64,000 nucleotides of DNA, taken from NCBI RefSeq assembly GCF_000761155.1, contig NZ_CP009533.1, positions 1,736,001 to 1,800,000 of the forward strand, in the 5' to 3' direction. Below are positions 45,343 to 53,562 of this stretch, one piece after another. Numbering within the stretch: the stretch's first letter is position 1; each line of letters starts with the position of its first letter. Below the pieces are notes generated by a model. That model did no database searches. It was given only the letters and a program-made list of their open reading frames with translations, and had not been told where the DNA came from. Both the position numbers and the translations under genes were made by a program. This DNA is from Pseudomonas rhizosphaerae (GTDB lineage: Bacteria > Pseudomonadota > Gammaproteobacteria > Pseudomonadales > Pseudomonadaceae).

Positions 45343-46527
45343 TCAATTCTGCAGCGCGTAGCGGCGACAGTGTTCCAGGTAGCCTTGTTCATGGCTGCCC
45401 ACCAGATGTACCACGCTGGACCATAGCCAGGAAGGCGCATCCAGGGTATTGGAGCGGTTGGTTTGCAATTCGCGGATCCAGGCGGCTCTGGTCGAAAGGT
45501 CCATCTGCCGGGCATGGGCCGTGCCGACGACGCTGGCCAGGTAGCTCGCCGCACGCATGGCTTCGGTTTCGCTCAACTGATCGAGCTCGAGCTTCATGTC
45601 CTGGGGCAGCAGTTCGCGAATGAAGAAGCCATGGTCGAGCATACGGGTGGCCAGCATGCGATTGCCCAGCCCCGGTGACAGATGCCGGGCGCCTTCGACC
45701 ACGCGCTTGCCGTTGTCCCGCGGCATGCCCGCACGAACGGTACGCGGCGCTGCGGCCGCCACGGCTTCCTTGATGTCCAGAAGGCAGAGCTCCTGATCGT
45801 CGTCGTCGCCCACGCCCAGCAGCACGGCGTAGCGTTTCAGACCCAGGGAGCTGCACCCCTTGACCCAGTACGCCGAATCGAGCAACTCGACATTGTCGCT
45901 GCCCGACCGGCCTTTCAGCGAGGTGACCAGGTCGTGGATCTCGTCGGTGGCGCACAGCGTCTTGATGGCGCTGCGTTCGGTCTTGGACAAGGCCCAGAAA
46001 TGCTTGCCCAATGGAATGGTCGGACGCATGTCCTCAATGCGCTCCTGAGCCAGGTGTTTCCACGTGCGCTGCACGGCGCTGCGCATGCCGGCCTTCACCT
46101 GTGCCGGGCGTTGCGGCTCTTCGTCATGGTCGTTCTTGAAGGCCTGCTCATAGCCCACCATCATCTCTTCGAGCATGCGCGCGGTGGCCACGCCAGGCAG
46201 GTCCGATCCGCGCGCGGCGGTCGCCAGGGACAAGCCGAGCCGAACCAGGTCATGCACGGGATTGCCGATGACCGTCTGGTCCAGGTCGCGGATGTGGATA
46301 TCGATGCGGCCCTTCGAATCCCCGGTCGGGCCCAGATTGCCGGCATGGCAGTCGCCGCAGATCCACACCGGCGGCCCGCTGGGTAACCGCCGACCCGACT
46401 GGGACTGCAGCCATTCATAGAACTGCACCGTGCTGCCCCGCACATAGGCGTGGGCGGAACGCGCCATCTTCAGGTTGCGCAGTTGCTCGAGCGGTTCCAA
46501 ACGTGCGGCAGGGCGGGGCGTCTTCAT
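45343..46527 (-). CDS. DUF2252 family protein
   Basis: The 394-residue protein has DUF2252 features: RMARSAHAYVRGSTVQFY, VWICGDCHAGNLGP, DIHIRDLDQTVIGNPVHDLVRLGLSL and RYAVLLGVGDDDDQELCLLDIKEA. The domain is related to protein-kinase-like and aminoglycoside phosphotransferase folds (the GDCHAGN and D.DQ motifs resemble their catalytic and metal loops), but no function is established. No signal peptide. It lies 66 bases upstream of azoR on the same strand without an evident link. Confidence 0.85.
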   Translation of the reverse strand: MKTPRPAARLEPLEQLRNLKMARSAHAYVRGSTVQFYEWLQSQSGRRLPSGPPVWICGDCHAGNLGPTGDSKGRIDIHIRDLDQTVIGNPVHDLVRLGLSLATAARGSDLPGVATARMLEEMMVGYEQAFKNDHDEEPQRPAQVKAGMRSAVQRTWKHLAQERIEDMRPTIPLGKHFWALSKTERSAIKTLCATDEIHDLVTSLKGRSGSDNVELLDSAYWVKGCSSLGLKRYAVLLGVGDDDDQELCLLDIKEAVAAAAPRTVRAGMPRDNGKRVVEGARHLSPGLGNRMLATRMLDHGFFIRELLPQDMKLELDQLSETEAMRAASYLASVVGTAHARQMDLSTRAAWIRELQTNRSNTLDAPSWLWSSVVHLVGSHEQGYLEHCRRYALQN

Positions 46528-46589
46528 GGATTAGTCTTTGAGGGAAAGACGTTGGAGTAGGGAGATGCGCCGCGTGTTTCAAAATGTTT

Positions 46590-47060
46590 CTACGTTTTTT
46601 TGGGGCAGTGGCCGTGCGCCTGGCCGTGGTGCACTAGAACACGGGTGGATCGAGCAGCACGCTGCGGATCATCCACAGGCAACCCCTGAGCCACGGCGAA
46701 TGCGATTTCCATGCAGGTAAAGCCCAGGATCAACAAGCTTGCGCCGTGTGCCACCGCGTACAACTGCCACGCAGAGAACAACACGCGGGCTACCCCATCG
46801 TACAAGCCGGCGCGGCGAGTGGGGTGTCGCAGGCGCCACAGTGACCAAACCACCACCAGGCTGCCCATCAGATTGGCGAACAGCAGGCTGGTCGCATCCA
46901 GTACGGGCACCGGGCGGGTCAATGCCAGTGCATCGGAGAGCGCGGCTAAACCGTCGAACACCCAAAGCGCCGTCCAAGGCGTCATGAAGCCCGCTGTCAT
47001 CAGTAGGTCATAGCCGGCGCTGAGCCGGACGGTCTGCAGATTTGTCTTTGCGCTGATCAT
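46590..47060 (-). CDS. Small integral membrane protein under a MerR-type promoter
   Basis: The 156-residue protein has four hydrophobic stretches (about 17-38, 58-75, 88-108 and 108-125) and a His-rich tail (VLVHHGQAHGHCPKK). I do not recognise a named family. The ATG at 47060 has GAGGG six bases upstream. A divergent MerR regulator gene and a long-spacer promoter between them indicate that it is the regulated gene, probably induced by metal, drug or oxidative stress. The His/Cys-containing tail would suit metal binding but proves nothing. Confidence 0.75.
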   Translation of the reverse strand: MISAKTNLQTVRLSAGYDLLMTAGFMTPWTALWVFDGLAALSDALALTRPVPVLDATSLLFANLMGSLVVVWSLWRLRHPTRRAGLYDGVARVLFSAWQLYAVAHGASLLILGFTCMEIAFAVAQGLPVDDPQRAARSTRVLVHHGQAHGHCPKKT

Positions 47061-47087
47061 GGTTATCCCTCACTGTTCGAGCGCGCA

Positions 47088-47118
47088 GGCTAAACCCTGG
47101 TGCTAGGACCAGAGTCAA
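47088..47118 (-). promoter_or_regulatory. MerR-type promoter with long spacer
   Basis: On the minus strand TTGACT (47118-47113) is followed 19 bases later by TTAGCC (47093-47088). The spacer holds a near-palindrome CTGGTCCTAGCACCAG. A dyad inside a 19-20 base spacer is the hallmark of MerR-activated promoters. It points at the small membrane protein gene. Confidence 0.6.
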
Positions 47119-47133
47119 CAGAAGGATTAGGCC

Positions 47134-47502
47134 ATGAGAATCGGTCAGGTAGCCGCACGCACGGGCGTGTCCATCGATGCATTGCGGTTCTACGAAGAGA
47201 AGGGCTTGATCAAGCCCCGGCGTACTGCCAATGGCTACCGCAGCTACCCGGAGCAGACGCTGCAGCTGGTGGGCTATATCAAGCTGGCCCAGCAGCTTGG
47301 GTTTTCGCTGAGCGAAATCGGTGAAAACCTGCCGTTGCTGTGGAACAGTGGTCAGGCTTCGGCCGAGGTACTGGCTCGGTTGTTTACCGAAAAGCTCGCG
47401 CTGCTCGATGACCGAATCGAGCAGATGCAGGGGCTGCGTGCCTTGCTGGCGGAGCGGGCTGCGCAGGTGTGTCCCTTGCTTGCATCCAATTCATCGTCCT
47501 GA
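47134..47502 (+). CDS. MerR-family transcriptional regulator
   Basis: The 122-residue protein starts with the MerR winged helix (MRIGQVAARTGVSIDALRFYEEKGLIKPRRTANGYRSY), followed by the dimerisation helix. It ends soon after AAQVCPLLASNSSS with only one Cys, so a CueR- or MerR-type metal site with paired Cys is absent. AAGGATTAGG precedes the ATG. The divergent small membrane protein gene is the likely target. Confidence 0.9.
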   Translation: MRIGQVAARTGVSIDALRFYEEKGLIKPRRTANGYRSYPEQTLQLVGYIKLAQQLGFSLSEIGENLPLLWNSGQASAEVLARLFTEKLALLDDRIEQMQGLRALLAERAAQVCPLLASNSSS

Positions 47503-48114
47503 TCAACCGTGGGCGAACTGGTCGACCAACCCCAGACGTGGGATACGGGTATTGGGCGGCAGTAGCGCACCGGGTGCGATCACCGCATTCGCGCCGATCT
47601 TGCAGCCGTCGCCCACCAGGGCACCGAACTTGTTCACGCCCGTCTCGATGACGTCATCGCCATGGCGAATGCGAATGTTTGCCCCGTCCAGTTCATTGCG
47701 GTAATTGGCGATGATCGCACCGGCCTCGATGTTCACTCTTTCGCCGATCACCGAGTCACCGACGAAATTGAAATGGGCCAGCTTGCTGCCGTCCAGCATG
47801 AAGGTGCTCTTCAACTCGCAGCTGGGGCCCACGATGCAGTGGCTGCCCAGATAGACACCGCCACGCAAGTACGCGCCCGCAGCGACGAATGCTCCTTCAC
47901 CGATGATGATCGCGCCTTTGAGTACAGCGCCTTCTTCCACCACCGCGCTTTCGTGAATGGCGCAGTTTGCGTGACGTCGATAACCCCGGCCAAGACGATC
48001 GAGCAAGGTCAGAACCTGGTTTTCGCAGTCCTGAGCCACTTGCCATGGCGTTGATCGTGGCAGGCCCAGCGCGTGCCAGCGAGTGATGAAGCTGTGGATT
48101 TCGAACGTGTTCAT
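47503..48114 (-). CDS. Left-handed beta-helix (hexapeptide) acyl/uridylyltransferase-like protein
   Basis: The 203-residue protein has hexapeptide repeats at about 55-185 (IHESAVVEEGAVLKGAIIIGEGAFVAAGAYLRGGVYLG, then GDSVIGERVNIEAGAIIAN). The sequence resembles the C-terminal acetyltransferase part of GlmU-type enzymes but lacks a nucleotidyltransferase domain. The substrate is unknown. I start at the ATG at 48114; a TTG two codons earlier is open. It converges with merR with no gap. Confidence 0.82.
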   Translation of the reverse strand: MNTFEIHSFITRWHALGLPRSTPWQVAQDCENQVLTLLDRLGRGYRRHANCAIHESAVVEEGAVLKGAIIIGEGAFVAAGAYLRGGVYLGSHCIVGPSCELKSTFMLDGSKLAHFNFVGDSVIGERVNIEAGAIIANYRNELDGANIRIRHGDDVIETGVNKFGALVGDGCKIGANAVIAPGALLPPNTRIPRLGLVDQFAHG

Positions 48115-48229
48115 GGACAACCTGCGACAACGAGAGGCATGGATTAATCTGTGCTGATTCGGTCCGTTGACATGAACCGCTACCTATTGGCGAGTATGGG
48201 CGAGTCGTCTTGGCGACTTTTACTGCTCA

Positions 48230-48727
48230 CTACCGCCCCTGGCATGAGGCTCCAACGTGAGACCTATCTTGCCTCTCCAGGAAAACATCCGGTTTGGTAC
48301 TGAACCGCTCGGCCAACGCATAGGCCATCTTGTGGCTGATCGGACGCGTGCCCGCAAGCACTTTGGAGACTACGTGCCTGTCTCCAACTTCAGGCAGATC
48401 TGAACCGCTAAGACCTAGTACGTCCATGAAGTCGCGTAAGAGCTGCACTGGCGTGCTTGCAGATGCCAGATTCGCATTGATAGCAGCGAATTGTTCTGAG
48501 TCGCGCTCGTATGTCTGGATAGCTTCCTCGAGCTCGATCAGGACCTGTGTCTCGTACTTGTTGAGGCTGTGGCCATCGGTCAGTTCGTCTAGCAGAATAG
48601 ACGCACGTTGGTACTCGTCGGGCGTATGGATTCCGCCAACGAAAGATTCACGAAGTTGCTCAACCAGCCGCTGAAGGCTCTCCAGAGCAGCGCGAATAGC
48701 TTGCGAATTTTCAAGCACAGCGGTCAT
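48230..48727 (-). CDS. higA: HigA-type antitoxin with C-terminal HTH
   Basis: The 165-residue protein has a helical N-terminal half (LDELTDGHSLNKYETQVLIELEEAIQTYE) and a helix-turn-helix at about 105-150 (LLRDFMDVLGLSGSDLPEVGDRHVVSKVLAGTRPISHKMAYALAERFSTKPDVFL). This is the HigA layout with the DNA-binding domain at the end. The ATG overlaps the higB stop by four bases. It should neutralise HigB and repress the operon. Confidence 0.85.
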   Translation of the reverse strand: MTAVLENSQAIRAALESLQRLVEQLRESFVGGIHTPDEYQRASILLDELTDGHSLNKYETQVLIELEEAIQTYERDSEQFAAINANLASASTPVQLLRDFMDVLGLSGSDLPEVGDRHVVSKVLAGTRPISHKMAYALAERFSTKPDVFLERQDRSHVGASCQGR

Positions 48728-49056
48728 GGCTTCACTCCTTGACTGTTTCTGGCATACCAATCGTCTGCAACGTCGTATTCCGCATGTGTATAGATATGTT
48801 CTACGTATAACTTCTGCCGCTCGTAGTTGATGCCAGCGATCAGCCTTAATTTGTTACCGCCAATATCAATCACAACCCATCCTGCTTCAGAACGAGGTTT
48901 GAACAGATCAAGCCTGTTACCTAACGCAGCACCTAAATCGTTGTAATTTTCAGGTTCGAGAGCGCACAGCACGCGATAGCACGTCTTGAGCGCATTGGAA
49001 CACGTTGGATGCCTTCGACATGCTTCATCAAACCGATCCCTCTTCAGTACGTCCAT
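48724..49056 (-). CDS. higB: HigB-family mRNA interferase toxin
   Basis: The 110-residue protein matches the HigB_toxin family (RelE fold): DEACRRHPTCSNALKTCYRVL, DLFKPRSEAGWVVIDIGGNKLRLIAGINYERQKLYVEHIYTHAEYD. HigB cleaves mRNA at the ribosome. The start at 49056 has AAGGA six bases upstream; an ATG two codons earlier would sit right on that site. The order toxin then antitoxin is typical of hig systems. Confidence 0.9.
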   Translation of the reverse strand: MDVLKRDRFDEACRRHPTCSNALKTCYRVLCALEPENYNDLGAALGNRLDLFKPRSEAGWVVIDIGGNKLRLIAGINYERQKLYVEHIYTHAEYDVADDWYARNSQGVKP

Positions 49057-49079
49057 AAGCATTCCTTGCCTTCAATTCA

Positions 49080-49108
49080 ATCATACGCTTGTTGTCATTT
49101 TTGGCAAC
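49080..49108 (-). promoter_or_regulatory. higBA promoter with overlapping dyad
   Basis: On the minus strand TTGCCA (49107-49102) is followed after 16 bases by TATGAT (49085-49080), 24 bases before the higB start. GTTG and CAAC arms of an imperfect dyad (49091-49108) cover the upstream element, a likely HigA operator. Confidence 0.5.
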
Positions 49109-49171
49109 GGGTGCGAGTTTGACAGGTTGTTTTACTATCAGCCAAATGGGCGAAAAAGGTCGCGCTGGCGC

Positions 49172-49630
49172 TCAAAGAGAATCAGAGGGCGGCCGCTTGC
49201 GCGATGTACGATCCGTGCCAGGAAGCGTACAGCTGTCGCCGCGGCAACGCGCGGCGCCGTCAGGGTGGGGCAGCCACGCCAGATGCGGGCGCCAGCGGCA
49301 GAACAGGCGATAACCTACGTTGAACAGCGGCCGGGCCCACCGCCATGACAACGGTGCCGCCCACGCGCCAAGGCCTGCAGCTCGCCAGCTCCAGAGTGTG
49401 GCGTCAAGGCCGGTGACCCACGTTCCGTCGGCGAAGCGCGCATGCAGCAAAGACCCCATGTGCGCGCGGGTGAATCCCAGGGGTTGCGGATCGAACGTCG
49501 GATCGGCAATGTCGATGAACCGAAGGCGATCGGGTGAAGCGCGGCCGCTCAGAACCTTGATCTCGTGAGCGCACAGGGGGCAGTCCCCGTCGAAGTAGAG
49601 CGTCAGCGGCCAGTGGGGTTTCTCGTACAT
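49172..49630 (-). CDS. DCC-family thiol-disulfide oxidoreductase (DUF393)
   Basis: The 152-residue protein opens with LTLYFDGDCPLCAHEI, the DxxCxxC motif that defines the family, and continues with LRFIDIADP, MGSLLHARFADGTWVTGLDA and a C-terminal RPLFNVGYRLFCRWR. DCC proteins are thought to be thioredoxin-like; the partner is unknown. The ATG at 49630 sits at the family start. Confidence 0.85.
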   Translation of the reverse strand: MYEKPHWPLTLYFDGDCPLCAHEIKVLSGRASPDRLRFIDIADPTFDPQPLGFTRAHMGSLLHARFADGTWVTGLDATLWSWRAAGLGAWAAPLSWRWARPLFNVGYRLFCRWRPHLAWLPHPDGAARCRGDSCTLPGTDRTSRKRPPSDSL

Positions 49631-49939
49631 CGATGAGCGTTCCGTATTGGTAGTGGCATGCGGTGCCTGACAACAAGGCAATGTTCTTCACGTCACATAG
49701 ACATCGCATTCAGTCTTTTCCGCCATTTTTAACGCACTTGCTGTCCGGCGGCCAGGCAAACGGCGCAGCATATTTTTCGCCTTGTTGCAGGCTCTGGGAT
49801 CTCGCAGAATGGAAGGGCTGTTGGCGGATGGATACGGACGTCACGCAATGCGTGGCAATCGCCGTGCACGCTCACAGGCAGGCCGCTTGTTATTGCAAGC
49901 GGCTGTCATTTCCATGGATGTTCAGGAGCGCAACGGGTG
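49631..49939. other. Intergenic region with an 8-bp hairpin
   Basis: No gene is supported in these 309 bases. GCCGCTTG and CAAGCGGC (49882-49889 and 49896-49903) form a perfect stem around a six-base loop. The hairpin ends about 36 bases before the next gene and could lie in its 5' leader. Confidence 0.45.
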
Positions 49940-50362
49940 ATGATGGAACGATACATCGATACTGCGGCCCTCAAGGATCTGGCTACCCAGGCGTCTGCCA
50001 TCAGCCTGGACTGTCACTGCCTGCAACGGGATCTGCAAGGCTGGGCCGCATGGCCGGTGGGCTATCACGAGGATGACTTCGTGCAACTCGGGACGCTGGC
50101 CCGGTATTCGCCCGATGAGTCCATCATTGATGAATATCACCCAGCCGGTACCAGCTATTGGTCGAACGATGCGCCGATCGCCCCGCGCTTCTATCCCTAC
50201 AATCAAAGCGCAGTCTGGCAGTGCCGGAGCTGTGAACGCCTTTACCTGCGCCATAACGACGATGGCGCCTACCATGTGGCGCCGCGTATTCGCCTGGCCT
50301 GCGCGACGCTGATCGTCGATGCGCAGCATCCGAACGATGGCCGCGAAAGGGCGGCCATCTAA
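49940..50362 (+). CDS. Hypothetical protein with paired cysteine motifs
   Basis: The 140-residue protein is not recognised. It has CHC near residue 27 and WQCRSCERLYLRHND near 95, a pattern that could bind zinc, with acidic and aromatic residues between them (YSPDESIIDEYHPAGTSYWS). No signal peptide or membrane helix. AGGAG lies about 11 bases before the ATG; a GTG one codon earlier is also possible. It converges with the lipoprotein gene. Confidence 0.7.
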   Translation: MMERYIDTAALKDLATQASAISLDCHCLQRDLQGWAAWPVGYHEDDFVQLGTLARYSPDESIIDEYHPAGTSYWSNDAPIAPRFYPYNQSAVWQCRSCERLYLRHNDDGAYHVAPRIRLACATLIVDAQHPNDGRERAAI

Positions 50363-50370
50363 CCGATGTG

Positions 50371-50757
50371 CTAGTCACGCGACGCTCGCCCAAGCGCTTT
50401 GCCCATGCCCTGATTCCTGGCGTGCCGCCAATCACGGTCGGCCTTGCTGTCGATGCCGATATGGCGTTGCAGCTCGCCGGCGACGCTGGCCTGGCATTGG
50501 CGAAAGCCGTCGTCCCAGCCGGTGGCGTATTGGCGATCGGCAAGGTAGGCGGGGACGTTCTTGCGAAATTCGCCCAGCGCCTGCGCGGCGTTGCGCCCAC
50601 TGCTGCAGCCGTCTTCGAAGCCGTTGGCGAAGGGCGCAGGGTAGCCTTCGGCCAATAGCCGCTCTCGCGTCGTCTGGCAGCCGCTGAGCAGGGCGGCCGC
50701 CAAGGCCAGGCCCAGCAGCAGGCTCGCCTGTTTGAACGGACCGCCCCTGGCGCTCAT
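50371..50757 (-). CDS. Small lipoprotein
   Basis: The 128-residue protein has a lipoprotein signal ending in the lipobox LLSGC (Cys27). The mature part (ERLLAEGYPAPFANGFEDGCSSGRNAAQALGEF...YATGWDDGFRQCQ) has conserved Gly/Asp turns and two more Cys that may form a disulfide. The function is unknown. It starts one base after the PAP2 gene ends, so the two are probably one operon. Confidence 0.8.
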   Translation of the reverse strand: MSARGGPFKQASLLLGLALAAALLSGCQTTRERLLAEGYPAPFANGFEDGCSSGRNAAQALGEFRKNVPAYLADRQYATGWDDGFRQCQASVAGELQRHIGIDSKADRDWRHARNQGMGKALGRASRD

Positions 50758-50758
50758 C

Positions 50759-51505
50759 TCAACGATCTCCGTGGGCCGCAAGGGCATGGCTTTGCACAGC
50801 CTGGGACGGCGCGGGGCGATAGAGAATCCAGCGATAACACAGCACGCAGATCAGCCAGTCGATCAGCAGCGTCCAGATGTTGTGAGACAGGAAATGCGCG
50901 CCCTGTGCCATGCGGCCCAGGGAAAAAATCGCGCCCAATCCCAACGCCACGGCCAGCGCGATTCGTGCGGTGCGTGGGCGGCGGTCGCGCCAGAAGAAGA
51001 ACAGCGCAATCAGCGAGAAGCCGCTCGAGGCGTGACCTCCCGGCCAGCACAGGCCGGGCTTCTGGGTCTCGGCGCGTGGGCTGAGCAGCGGTGTGTAGGT
51101 TTCCTGGCCACCGAACTCTTTCAGGCTCCACGGGCAATGCACGGCAGTGAGCACCTTGAGCGGGGTGACCACTGAGGTCGTCAGTGCCATTGCCAGCACC
51201 ACGTAACCCAAGGGGCGGCGCCATTCACGCAACCTGGGTGAACACACGCTGGCGATGAACCCGCCCAGTGCCAGTACGGCGAAGGCGATCACGGCCTGTT
51301 TGGCGCGGTCGTGGAGGATATTTTCCAGCCAATAACTCTGCCGTCCGATGAAGCCGGTGCCCGGCACATAGAACAGTTGCGCAAGAGCGAAATCGAGTGC
51401 AGGTGGATATAGCCACAACATCAACGCCATAAGCACGAGGGGAGCGCCCAGCGCCAGGCGAAAATCAAAAGGGCGGGAGGCACGCAAGGGTACTTCGATA
51501 GCCAT
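50759..51505 (-). CDS. PAP2-type membrane phosphatase with variant active-site motifs
   Basis: The 248-residue protein has about six membrane helices. The three PAP2 regions are present in modified form: KVLTAVHCPW (K-x6-C-P instead of K-x6-R-P), PGGHASSGFS (PSGH region) and GRMAQGAHFLSHNIW (SRx5Hx3D region with His in place of Asp). The HCPW form marks a branch of proteobacterial PAP2 proteins; activity on lipid A or undecaprenyl phosphates is possible. Its position opposite eptA suggests an envelope role. GGAG lies six bases before the ATG. Confidence 0.85.
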   Translation of the reverse strand: MAIEVPLRASRPFDFRLALGAPLVLMALMLWLYPPALDFALAQLFYVPGTGFIGRQSYWLENILHDRAKQAVIAFAVLALGGFIASVCSPRLREWRRPLGYVVLAMALTTSVVTPLKVLTAVHCPWSLKEFGGQETYTPLLSPRAETQKPGLCWPGGHASSGFSLIALFFFWRDRRPRTARIALAVALGLGAIFSLGRMAQGAHFLSHNIWTLLIDWLICVLCYRWILYRPAPSQAVQSHALAAHGDR

Positions 51506-51845
51506 GAACGGCTCCGATGGTTGGGTAGAGAATCGACGACGGCGATGGGCGCGAAGCCTTGCATGTGGTGCTCGGCTGGCTGCTGCCTGCTGTGCTGGCG
51601 ACGATAGGTTTCAGGCCTTCAGCGATGGGTGAAGAAGATGTGAAAAATGCGTCGGGCACGCAGTTTCCAGTGGGCAATCAGGATAAATAATCAATGTGTC
51701 TCAGAGGCGTGGTTTGCGGTTTTTTCGAGCAAGCTTTTCCTCGCAAATCTTTCACGAAAGTTTGAGTTATTCGCGTCTAGAGTCCGCGCTGTCGATACCC
51801 GGCGCATTGCGCACGGCCCGCCTATCTGCCTGACAGTAGACCCGC
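51506..51845. other. Intergenic region between the PAP2 and eptA genes
   Basis: These 340 bases separate two divergent envelope genes. A ColR-like site lies at 51640-51655; the part nearest eptA (51710-51780) is AT-richer and may hold its promoter. I see no gene here. Confidence 0.6.
51640..51655 (-). promoter_or_regulatory. Candidate ColR box
   Basis: Read on the minus strand the site is CCGACGCATTTTTCAC. The reported Pseudomonas ColR consensus, as I recall it, is YYNASNNY followed by TTTTTCAC; this fits with one mismatch. It points toward the PAP2 gene and lies about 190 bases before eptA, next to a ColR-like regulator gene. Confidence 0.5.
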
Positions 51846-53513
51846 ATGTTCAAGATAAAACCTGTTCGCCCGGAATTCGTGACACTGGCTGCCAGCCTGT
51901 TTCTGTTGGTCGGCTTCAATACACCGCTTTGGACACACCTGGCGTCCATCACCGGTGGTGAGGGCGCCAGTACGCAACTCGCCTGGGCGTTCGCCGTGCT
52001 GCTGTTGTGCGTATTCAACTTCGTGCTGACGATGCTCGCGTTTCCCAAACTACTGAAACCCCTGTTGATGGTGCTGTTTCTGGTCAGCGCCTGTGTCGCC
52101 TACTTCATGGGGCAGTACGGAATCGTGGTCGACGCGGGCATGTTCCGCAATCTGGTTGAAACCAATGTCACCGAAGTAGAGGGCTTGTTGTCGCCCCTGC
52201 TGTGGGTGTACATCCTTGGGTTGGGCGTGCTGCCCTGTGCGTTGGTGTGGAAGACGCCCATTGTCTACCGCAGGCCGCATCGCGAAGTGCTGAGCAAGCT
52301 GCTGATCGGCACCGGTTGCGCCGGCATCATCGCCACGGTTGCGCTGCTGGACTACCAGGGCCTGTCATCGCTGTTGCGCAATCACCACGAGTTGCGCCTG
52401 ATGGTGGTGCCAAGCAATTACATCGGCGCTTCGATCGGCTATGCACGAGAGCAGGTTTCGACTGCCCAGCATCCTTTCGTGCCGCTGGGTGAGGATGCGG
52501 TACGTGCCGTCAACGTGAGCAACCACGCCAGCAAATCCCTGACGGTATTGGTAGTAGGCGAAAGTGCGCGCGCCGAGAACTTCGGTGTCCTCGGTTATGG
52601 GCGCGATACCACGCCGCAACTGACCGCAGAGCAGGGGCTGGTGTCGTTCACCGACGTTCACTCTTGCGGCACCGAAACGGCCGTTTCCGTGCCCTGCATG
52701 TTCTCCAACATGGGCCGCAAGCAGTACAAGGCGGCCATCGCGAAAAACCAGGAAGGGTTGCTGGACGTGCTCAAGCGTGCCGGCCTGGACGTGGTGTGGT
52801 GGGACAACCAGTCCGGCTGCAAGGGCACCTGCGACCGGGTCACGTTGCTGGATGTCAGCCATGAAAAAGATCCGACACTGTGCGCGGACAGCGAGTGCAG
52901 GGACGAAATCCTGCTGCAGGGTTTGCAGGCGTTCATCGATCATATGAGCAAGGACACTGTTCTGGTATTGCACCAGATGGGCAGTCACGGCCCCGAGTAT
53001 TACAAGCGCTACCCGCAAGCCTTCGAACACTTTACCCCAGTGTGCAAAAGCAACGCCCTGGATGCCTGCAGCCGGGAGAGTATCGTCAATGCCTACGACA
53101 ATACCGTGCGGTACACCGATCACGTTCTGGCGCGGCTCATCGATACCCTGCGCAACAACCAGGACCACGTGGCCAGCGCGATGATCTACCTCTCCGACCA
53201 CGGCGAGTCGCTTGGGGAGTACAACGTGTTCCTGCACGGTACGCCTTACATGTTGGCACCCGACCAGCAGAAGCACGTCCCGCTGCTGGTATGGTTTTCC
53301 GACAGTTACCAACGTGCGCTCGCCGTCGACAGTCGCTGCCTGCAGCGCACACGCAATGCCCCGCTCAGCCAGGACAACCTCTTTCACTCGATGCTAGGCT
53401 TGCTGAATGTTCAGACGCGTGTCTACAACAGCGCGCTGGATATGTTCGCCGGCTGCAAGGGGGTGAACGGCAATGCGCTTGTGGCCACGAAACAAATGCC
53501 AGTCGAGCGTTGA
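51846..53513 (+). CDS. eptA: Lipid A phosphoethanolamine transferase EptA
   Basis: The 555-residue enzyme adds phosphoethanolamine to lipid A in the outer leaflet of the inner membrane. The first 175 residues carry about five membrane helices. The periplasmic sulfatase-like domain shows VLVVGESARAENFGVLGYGRDTTPQL (zinc Glu), the nucleophile Thr276 in SCGTETAVSVPCMFS, HQMGSHGPEYYKRYP and YLSDHGESLGEYNVFLHG (zinc Asp/His). Several Cys match the family disulfides. The modification usually lowers binding of cationic peptides. The ColR-like regulator gene follows 49 bases on. Confidence 0.95.
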   Translation: MFKIKPVRPEFVTLAASLFLLVGFNTPLWTHLASITGGEGASTQLAWAFAVLLLCVFNFVLTMLAFPKLLKPLLMVLFLVSACVAYFMGQYGIVVDAGMFRNLVETNVTEVEGLLSPLLWVYILGLGVLPCALVWKTPIVYRRPHREVLSKLLIGTGCAGIIATVALLDYQGLSSLLRNHHELRLMVVPSNYIGASIGYAREQVSTAQHPFVPLGEDAVRAVNVSNHASKSLTVLVVGESARAENFGVLGYGRDTTPQLTAEQGLVSFTDVHSCGTETAVSVPCMFSNMGRKQYKAAIAKNQEGLLDVLKRAGLDVVWWDNQSGCKGTCDRVTLLDVSHEKDPTLCADSECRDEILLQGLQAFIDHMSKDTVLVLHQMGSHGPEYYKRYPQAFEHFTPVCKSNALDACSRESIVNAYDNTVRYTDHVLARLIDTLRNNQDHVASAMIYLSDHGESLGEYNVFLHGTPYMLAPDQQKHVPLLVWFSDSYQRALAVDSRCLQRTRNAPLSQDNLFHSMLGLLNVQTRVYNSALDMFAGCKGVNGNALVATKQMPVER

Positions 53514-53562
53514 GTGGTCAGTCGTTTTTCGTTCTCCTGCCTTGAATAACAAAGAGACTTCC

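Noticed and set aside
52365..53387. 340-codon minus-strand frame inside eptA.
   Set aside because: The plus strand encodes a complete EptA with all catalytic residues; the antisense frame has no domain or start signal.
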